Origin: Planctomycetaceae bacterium UBA4732
GTDB taxonomy: Bacteria > Planctomycetota > Planctomycetia > Gemmatales > Gemmataceae
Direction of reading: 5' to 3'
Length of the DNA stretch: 13,634 nucleotides
NCBI GenBank assembly: GCA_002404095.1
Contig: DHJA01000061.1
Location: 1-13,634 of the forward strand
How positions within the stretch are numbered: the stretch's first letter is position 1; every line of letters begins with the position of its first letter. Under the pieces are notes generated by a model. That model ran no database searches. It saw nothing but the letters and a program-made list of their open reading frames with translations, and was not told the DNA's origin. Positions 8,679-13,634 of the stretch are shown here, piece by piece. Both the position numbers and the translations under genes were made by a program.

Positions 8679-8782
8679 GACGGGAAGACGACGCGGCCAA
8701 AGGACGAGGATGATTCTATCCCAGCCGGGGGGGCGCTGGTCAAGATCGGCCGCTACCGCCCTTCCCCACCGTGACACGGGCC

Positions 8783-9193
8783 TCAAACCTTCTCCGCACA
8801 TCTCCCACAAGTGCCAATGGCATGATCGAGCTTCTTTTCCATTTCGGCACACCTGGGCAGCGCGTCGGCGTCGGCGCGGGGGAAGAGGTCTAGGAGCTTG
8901 GCCTCGCTGTCGAGGACGGCGAGCGCCGTCCGATAGTCGGCGAGCTTCATGGCTTGACGGTACAGATTGCGAAGCATGGAGACGTGGCGGTCGATGCGCT
9001 TCTGGCGGTCCTTCTCAAAGCGTCTGGCGATCAAACGATCAGACGCCCGGATGTATTTTTGGAGTTGGCGTTCGCTGACGGCCCAGCCTTTTTCCGAACC
9101 ATACCGAACGACCTCGCGGAACGGAACGCCGTCCAACCGAAGGCGAAGGACCGCCTCGACCCGCGCCTGTATCGTTGCCTTCGTTGCTTTCAT
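8783..9193 (-). CDS. Putative phage small-terminase-like DNA-binding protein (136 aa)
   Basis: The N-terminal 50 residues (VEAVLRLRLDGVPFREVVRY, then GWAVSERQLQKYIRASDRLI) look like a helix-turn-helix of the kind found in phage small terminase subunits. The middle part is helical and ends DYRTALAVLDSEAKLLDLFP; a 'DY..AL.....EAKL.GL.P' pattern is also common in small terminases. The C-terminus has two Cys (TCGRC). AGGAG lies nine bases before ATG 9193. A small terminase in an element without a large terminase or capsid genes would suggest diversion of a helper phage's packaging, as in satellites. The assignment rests on pattern memory; a general HTH regulator is the main alternative. Confidence 0.45.
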   Translation of the reverse strand: MKATKATIQARVEAVLRLRLDGVPFREVVRYGSEKGWAVSERQLQKYIRASDRLIARRFEKDRQKRIDRHVSMLRNLYRQAMKLADYRTALAVLDSEAKLLDLFPRADADALPRCAEMEKKLDHAIGTCGRCAEKV

Positions 9194-9383
9194 GCCGGTC
9201 GCTCCTGGTTCGGCGCGTCGGTGCGTCCGTTATCGTTACGATACTTCGATCAGCGCGGGTAGGTCCGCCAGCGGCGCGGGCCGGCGCGCCCGTGCTGTAG
9301 GCCGGCCGATTTCAGGCGGGTCACGGGTCGCCTCGCCGTCCGCGGACGCATCCTGAGCGATCCTAGAGGGTTAATTCCCACCA

Positions 9384-9638
9384 TTACCCCCTGGTTGCGG
9401 AATCAGGCGCTCGAGGTGGTCTTGTAGGGCGTTGACGGTCCCGTCCACCTCGGTCCCCCCTTTCGCTATCCGACGCGGGTGTACCCGGGTCGTCCGCTAG
9501 CGCCACAGCGAAAGTGCAACGAAGGCCGTAGGACCGTAGAGCCGCCTTGAGGAAACGACGTAGCCGGATGACGGCTGGGGCGCCACCGTCAGGTATCGCC
9601 TCCAAGGTCAAGGCGAAACGTTCACGGGGGGTTTTCAT
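9384..9638 (-). CDS. Small hypothetical protein (84 aa)
   Basis: Not recognised. It begins MKTPRERFALTLEAIPDGGA, with a compact predicted helical core (VIRLRRFLKAALRSYGLRC) and a disordered tail rich in Asp, Arg and Pro. It starts five bases after the stop of the primase gene, with GGAAAGGCGG before it, so it is likely co-translated with the primase. The position between primase and terminase-like gene suggests an element-specific role, but nothing in the sequence shows it. Confidence 0.6.
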   Translation of the reverse strand: MKTPRERFALTLEAIPDGGAPAVIRLRRFLKAALRSYGLRCTFAVALADDPGTPASDSERGDRGGRDRQRPTRPPRAPDSATRG

Positions 9639-9643
9639 GGCAG

Positions 9644-11984
9644 CTACCGCCTTTCCTTGACGTAATCGGGCACTTCGCCGCCGTTTTCGCGGCCGTTAGA
9701 ATGGACGTGTAAAACACCGTCCCTATCGTCCCTATCGTCCCGAACCTCGGAAAACGTAGGGGTTTCATAGGGACGATGTGGGACGATGTGGGACGGTGTA
9801 CCGTCCCGACCGTCCCGCGACCGTCCCGCCGTTTCCTCGGCGTTTTCAGGGGTTCGGGACGGTCGGGACGATAGGGACGGTGCTTTGCACGTCCGTTCTA
9901 ACCGGACAAGTCGCGGCCTCTGACCGCCCGCTTCGCGGCTGAAAGTCACGTCGATTCCGACGCGCCTCAAATTGGGCGCGAGTCGCCGCAATTCGCCACT
10001 CAGCTTGCGCGGAGTCGCCGGCCACTCCCGCCGCTTTCGGCTTTTCTCATCGGCGTGACCTGATTCCAGCGCGTCGAGCAAGTCGCGGGCCGTGCCTTGC
10101 CAGTCGCCGCCCTCAGCCGTCAAAAGGGACGCAACCGGGCCGGCGATAATGGAGGCGTCGATTGCTAACTCGTTCGCCGCCCCCCGATTGCCGATGTAGG
10201 CGCCCATGAACGCCCCCGGTTTCCACGGCAAGGCAGGCTCCGCCGCGACGATCCAGGAAGCGAAGTCGGCCATACGCGGCTTGGCGTCAAGCCGGACACT
10301 GGGCAGGTTCTTCAAAGCGACGCTCACCGCGTCCAAAAAGGCGCCCAGAATCCGGGGGCCGGGCTTCCTCGAATAGCTTCCACAATTCCGCCTCGTCGCG
10401 GCGGCGGTCGTCGTCGATCATCGTTAAGGTCAGGCTCACGCATCGGTCTAACAGGTCGGCGCGCGTCGCCAAGTCCTCAATACCATTCAGCATGATGGGC
10501 CTCATGGCGTCGAATAGTTTTTCATCTCCATCCGAGGACAGTTCTCTCACCCCGAACCCGCCGCCCGTGGATAAGGCGCAAAGCGTATCCGAGAGGGCGG
10601 GGGTGAGGCCCGAAAGATTATCGAACGCTACGATCCAGCTGTTCGCGGCAGCAACCATCAGATCGCGGTCTTCCCGTGGGGGCCGTCGCAAGGGGGCGGC
10701 GTTCGGATCGATCAAGGCTCGCCCCATCTTGCACAAGGTGGATTTTGCGGAACCCTGTTCCCCGTTGACCGCCAAGACGGGAAATGGCCGGCCGGGGCGG
10801 AACGCGGCCAAGAGCCAAGAGACGAAAAGAATCCATGCGTCATCGTCAGGCAGGTTGACCAGCGACCGCAATTCGTCGAGGCGTCCGCCGCGCTTAGGCT
10901 CGGGCAAAGCCAGCATTCCACGCCTGCGGATAAACTTCACGGGCGGATTGAGGACCACGCTCCATCCGTCTGCCGTAACTCGCACCGCCCGCCACTGCGC
11001 ATCTGCAAGGTCTAGGTAGATCGCTCCGTCATGCTCCGCGATGCGTACCGCGACTTCATGCTCTAACCCATCGTGGATCGCTTGGCCGGCGATTACTGTG
11101 AGGGCGTCTTGAAGCGCCTGCGAACTGGGGGCTTTCCGCGTGCGATCGTAAAACACCTTGCCCAACCATCGCTTGAACCCTTTGCCGCTGATCGGCCACG
11201 TTTCCCGACGCCCACTGACGTCTACCGTGGCGAACCCCTCGGAATCGAGGCCGCCAGGTGTGTGAAACAATTCGGCGCTGTCCGCCAGCTCCACCAGTAA
11301 ATCGGCTTGGCTCGGCTTGGGTTTCTTGGCGACGGCCTCTCTCTCCGGTGCGGCGGGCGCCAGGTCCAGCGGCACGGCGGCCTTGAGGCAATCCGCCAGC
11401 GCGTCCTTAAACTCGTCGGGGCCTTTGACGTGCAAGCCGGATGGGTCTTTCTCGCCTTCCGGCATCCGCAATTCGTAGGCCCTGCCCTTGAAGCCGTGTT
11501 CCACCAGCCGGGCCGCAACGCCCCTGGCGAACGTCTCCCCGCCCGCGTCGGGTTCCTTAGAGATATAGATTGTATCTATTGTTGCGACGTGCTCTTTTTC
11601 CAGGAAGCGCCCCGTGTCCGCGCCGGGCAGGCCGAGGGCGGGTAGTCCGTGAAACCACAAGGTCCAGCAATCGCTCTCGCCTTCCACGAGAATGAGGGAG
11701 CCCACCTTCGCGGCCTTGTCCAACCTCCACTGACCATAGGCCGCGGGCGCCACGCTTTTCGGCTGGCGAAAGCGTTCATCGCCGCCGGCCGATTTTTCCA
11801 GGGCCAGGCGTTCCCGGATAAACAAGTCCTCTCCGGTTACTCCGTAATAGGGAATGCCGACGCCGCGCGGCCCGTCTTTCAGGCCGAGACCGGCAAGAAA
11901 ATCGAGCGGTAGTCGCTTCGCCTCGGCAAGCCGGGCGACAGTCAAAGGACGGCCGTTCCTGCCGGTCGTGTTCGTCTTGTTCAT
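9644..11984 (-). pseudogene. TOPRIM-AAA primase/helicase-like replication protein, frameshifted
   Basis: Probable replication protein of the element. From ATG 11984: a TOPRIM domain with LILVEGESD (E101) and YISKEPDAGGE (138-150); then an AAA/SF3-like ATPase with Walker A NGEQGSAKST (407-416), Walker B WIVAFDN (D455), sensor-type LNGIED (499-504) and a candidate Arg finger in LLDRCVSL. The frame breaks after EEARP (~543) at a G5 run (10354-10358). Removing one base restores RILGAFLDAVSVALKNLPS and the downstream frame to the stop at 9644 (779 aa in all). The C-terminal part has a winged-helix-like region (WPATPRKLSGELRRLAPNLR), then a tail of DDRDDRD-type repeats encoded by a large palindrome. 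As read, the first frame would stop at 10287. The frame is open upstream to a GTG at 12044, but neither start has a good ribosome site. The break could be a real mutation, a sequencing error or, less likely, frameshifting. Confidence 0.85.
9695..9902. repeat. 208-bp imperfect palindrome with twelve CGTCCC hexamers (iteron-like)
   Basis: The outer arms GTTAGAATGGACGTG (9695-9709) and CACGTCCGTTCTAAC (9888-9902) are inverse copies; the outer 51 bp of the two arms match at 46 positions. CGTCCC lies at 9718, 9727, 9736, then GGGACG at 9770, 9780, 9790, then CGTCCC at 9802, 9811, 9822, then GGGACG at 9856, 9865, 9874. All hexamers are mirrored about the centre 9798/9799, except one pair (9780/9811) that is off by one base. 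The 9-11 bp spacing is close to one helical turn. It lies inside the primase coding end. Confidence 0.93.
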
Positions 11985-12082
11985 GGAAGAGGCGGCAGTC
12001 CTAATGAAGAAGTCCTTTCGCTGACAAGTCGATGTCACTTCCACGGGCCGGCCGGCAAGGGCCGGCTCGCGGCGTTATTGGT

Positions 12083-12376
12083 TCAGCTGCTTTCCTTTTC
12101 CCACCTTCGGGATTGCAAATAGTCCATAAGGTCGCCGCGCGTGTACAGAATCTTGCGGGCCGGTCCCACGCTTGCCTTGATGCGGCCGCGCAATCGCTCG
12201 TCGCGGAGTTGGTGGACGTGTAACGAAAGCAAACGCGCGGCCTCGGCCTCGCTGTAGGCCAGCTTGTCGCCGATCGCAGCGCGGTCCTGTTCCATCACCG
12301 CGATGGTCTGCTCGACGACTTGACGGATGATGGGGTCGAGGACTTCGGGGTCGAGTTGGAGGTTGAGGCCGGTCAT
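12083..12376 (-). CDS. HTH (MerR/excisionase-like) DNA-binding protein, 97 aa
   Basis: The region KLAYSEAEAARLLSLHVHQL, followed by RDERLRGRI and ILYTRGDLMDYLQSR, is the pattern of the HTH_17 family (excisionases and small regulators): a helix-turn-helix, a basic wing and a closing 'Y.R.DL..YL'. The N-terminal 40 residues are helical and acidic and may dimerise. The ATG at 12376 overlaps the TGA of the upstream HTH gene (ATGA) and has GAGGAGG before it, which decides against the longer frame starting at 12457. It probably regulates the element or acts in excision; the primase follows about 100 bp later. Confidence 0.8.
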   Translation of the reverse strand: MTGLNLQLDPEVLDPIIRQVVEQTIAVMEQDRAAIGDKLAYSEAEAARLLSLHVHQLRDERLRGRIKASVGPARKILYTRGDLMDYLQSRRWEKESS

Positions 12377-12585
12377 GGCGCCTCCTCGTTCGCGGGCAGG
12401 GTCGCCGCGCCCCGAATAAAGGCATCCAATTCTTCCACGTCGATCAGCAGCTTCCACGTCGGACGATAGCCGCGCAGCTTTCCATCGGCGATTAGCCGCC
12501 GAAGAGACTTAACGCTGATCCCACTGCGGCGCCGAGCGGTCGCCAGCGGGATGTACTCCGGCTCCTCCGTAGCGCTCTTGTTCAT
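12373..12585 (-). CDS. Excisionase-like HTH protein, 70 aa
   Basis: A small protein with a helix-turn-helix of the excisionase/HTH_17 type: YIPLATARRRSGISVKSLRR, then LIADGKLRGYRPTWKLLIDV, EELDAFI. Excisionases bend DNA at att sites and tip tyrosine integrases toward excision. It is the first gene from the attR end and is translationally coupled to a second HTH gene (ATGA overlap), which would suit a pair of directionality and control factors. I chose ATG 12585 (GGGGCG upstream, family-like length); ATG 12642 is possible and would add 19 basic residues. Confidence 0.8.
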   Translation of the reverse strand: MNKSATEEPEYIPLATARRRSGISVKSLRRLIADGKLRGYRPTWKLLIDVEELDAFIRGAATLPANEEAP

Positions 12586-12683
12586 GTCACGCCCCGAAAC
12601 CTGTTGGCTGGAATGCCGGCCGCCCTTTGCGCGCCGGCTCATACGCGCAAGGATACCGGCGGGGCCGGTCCGGGCGGGTCCGG

Positions 12684-12824
12684 GCGCAAGACGCTCTAGC
12701 CGTGGGGGTTACGCGGGAAAGTGTGAGCGGCGAGGCTGCGCTACGAAAAAAATGGGGAAAACAGCGAGAAATAAACCGCCAACGGCGCAAGTCATTCTAG
12801 CCGTGTAGGTTATGCGAGAAAGTG
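12684..12824. repeat. Pair of 40-bp direct repeats upstream of the HTH genes
   Basis: Copies at 12684-12723 and 12785-12824, 101 bp apart, match at 33 of 40 positions; both begin GCGCAAG, contain TCTAGCCGTG and end AAAGTG. They lie about 100 and 200 bp before the first HTH gene and are likely binding sites for an element-encoded protein. Confidence 0.8.
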
Positions 12825-12994
12825 GGCCGCATTCGAGCGGGGAATCGGCTCGGGAAGGTGTTTCGCGGCTCGCTTCCACGGCCGCCAGGTGCGTCTCAGG
12901 CGCCTCGGAATACGCGGGCGGGTCAACGGCCGCCTCCATGCGTCCGGCGGCGTCCGCTAAGGGGCAAGAGGCGTGAAATGTCGCTGGCCGCGCC

Positions 12995-13027
12995 GTCCCT
13001 CCATTGTCCCTCCATTGTCCCTCCATA
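12995..13027 (+). repeat. Three tandem 11-bp repeats near attR (candidate arm-type sites)
   Basis: GTCCCTCCATT at 12995 and 13006 and GTCCCTCCATA at 13017, with an exact 11-bp period. The same unit occurs next to attL (7379), in the same orientation. Confidence 0.85.
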
Positions 13028-13132
13028 GCCGGGGTGTAGCGCGGACTACCGGGGGAGGAAGAAAAAGCGGTTTTCCGCTTGGGAAACCGGGTCCGGCTGT
13101 AGTCCTGTATAGTCTACAAAAGCCCTCTCCGT

Positions 13133-13180
13133 GGACTGAAAATCCTTAGGTCCACGGTTCAAGCCCTTGTCTGTCCACTT
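13133..13180 (+). repeat. attR (displaced, decayed tRNA-Phe 3' half)
   Basis: It matches attL at 45 of 48 bases. The changes break the T-stem (CCCGG becomes CACGG, CCGGG becomes CCTTG), and no 5' half precedes it, so it is not a tRNA gene. It should be the original chromosomal 3' end pushed away by insertion. Confidence 0.92.
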
Positions 13181-13185
13181 AACTT

Positions 13186-13219
13186 AAACGCCGCAATGAC
13201 AAGTCCTTGTGGCGTTTTT
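13186..13219 (+). terminator. Intrinsic terminator, probably the original terminator of tRNA-Phe
   Basis: Stem AAACGCCGCAA (13186-13196) and TTGTGGCGTTT (13207-13217), one G-T pair, a 10-nt loop, and a T-rich run. It begins five bases after attR on the plus strand, where the terminator of an uninterrupted tRNA-Phe gene would be. Confidence 0.82.
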
Positions 13220-13634
13220 ATTAGTCGTCTGGGAGCAGCTTTCCATTTGGTCCGTGGCTTATCCGTAGTCAATCTCGTCCACCGCGTTTAATACGGGCGG
13301 CGCCTCGCGAAACAGACCCTCGATCTTTTAAGCGGCCGCCTCCTGCTTCCCCGGCAGGACGTGGACTTATGGAGGCCGGCGGATAGAGCCTGTCAATTGA
13401 GGTGGGGTGAACCACTAGGCATCAATACCGCTGAGTTTTTTCGGGACCAACAGCGGGCCCTGGCTTCCGTGCCATAGGAGTAATCAAGTGGTTTAGAACG
13501 ATGGCCGCGGAAGGAAGTAAGAGTTGTGCAAGAGGGGGGCGCTGGTGATTTATCGCAGAAAAGCGCAATCGACCACGAACGCGCCGCACAGCAGACCGCG
13601 AATGATTGTTAATCAACAACTGACAAGCAAACGT
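13220..13634. other. Right flank without a recognisable gene
   Basis: I see no supported gene, RNA or repeat in these 415 bp. The only open frame (minus, 13422-13619, 65 codons) has no ribosome site, no recognisable domain and an unusual composition. The AT content is slightly higher than in the rest of the window. It may be chromosomal intergenic DNA or old mobile-element debris. Confidence 0.5.

Larger units (their letters stand above)
12586..13132. other. Non-coding attR-side control region of the element
   Basis: I see no convincing gene here. It holds two 40-bp direct repeats, an A-rich segment between them (12738-12775, with AAAAAAATGGGGAAAA), three 11-bp GTCCCTCCATT units, and a hairpin AAGCGG-TTTT-CCGCTT near 13066. 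On the minus strand the direct repeats contain TAGAAT and TAGAGC, possible -10 elements for the HTH operon. The region could combine the operon promoter, arm sites for recombination and perhaps a replication signal. Confidence 0.55.
7284..13180. mobile_element. Integrative element inserted in tRNA-Phe (about 5.9 kb)
   Basis: It is bounded by a 48-bp direct repeat of the tRNA-Phe 3' half (7284-7331 and 13133-13180). It holds an integrase next to the tRNA, then terminase-like, unknown, primase/helicase, HTH and excisionase-like genes, all on the minus strand. There are no capsid, tail or conjugation genes, so alone it could be neither a phage nor a conjugative element. The layout fits a phage satellite or a small replicating island. 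The integrase and the primase are both disrupted, so the copy is probably immobile now. Confidence 0.88.

Noticed and set aside
9718..9879. CRISPR-like array
   Set aside because: The repeats are 6 bp with 9-11 bp spacing and alternate in orientation; there are no spacers and no cas genes.
13133..13180. Second tRNA-Phe gene
   Set aside because: Only the 3' half is present and the T-stem is broken; it is the attR copy.
13422..13619. 65-codon minus-strand frame at the right edge
   Set aside because: No ribosome site, no recognisable domain and unusual composition; coding is not supported.

Overview
The window looks like a planctomycete chromosome, probably Gemmataceae-like. The reasons are the high GC content, a large Ser/Thr kinase with C-terminal TPR repeats coupled to an ECF-type sigma factor of the PF07638 kind, and a RecA and polyprenyl glycosylphosphotransferase of ordinary bacterial type. 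This placement is inferred from gene content, not from a database search.

Left part (1-7250), chromosomal backbone. A kinase-TPR gene (minus strand, running off the left edge) overlaps by 4 bp the end of an ECF sigma factor gene. A 360-bp non-coding, hairpin-rich stretch separates these from two small plus-strand genes (49 and 82 aa). The 82-aa product resembles the N-terminal module that precedes kinase domains in planctomycetes. A long TTCACCACAAAG-type palindrome lies between the 82-aa gene and a convergent undecaprenyl-phosphate sugar phosphotransferase. recA is transcribed divergently from that gene and is followed by a strong hairpin, then a tRNA-Phe(GAA) with a clear promoter.

Right part (7284-13180), a compact integrative element of about 5.9 kb inserted in the 3' half of tRNA-Phe. 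It is bounded by a 48-bp direct repeat (45/48 identical). All its genes lie on the minus strand. In order of transcription they are: an excisionase-like HTH protein, a second HTH protein (4-bp ATGA overlap), a TOPRIM + AAA-type primase/helicase-like replication protein, a small unknown protein, a protein I tentatively liken to phage small terminase subunits, and a tyrosine integrase next to the tRNA. The layout recalls small phage satellites or replicating integrative islands. The element seems to be decaying: the integrase is split by a 72-bp insertion with an in-frame TGA, and the primase has a one-base frameshift in a G5 run. Both ends carry 11-bp tandem repeats beginning GTCCCTC (candidate integrase arm sites), and the tRNA's probable original terminator now lies beyond attR.

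The most striking feature is a 208-bp imperfect palindrome (9695-9902) inside the 3' end of the primase gene. It carries exactly twelve CGTCCC/GGGACG hexamers in four alternating triplets with 9-11 bp spacing. It looks like an iteron-type origin or a protein-binding array built into coding sequence. From 13220 to the right edge I see no convincing gene.
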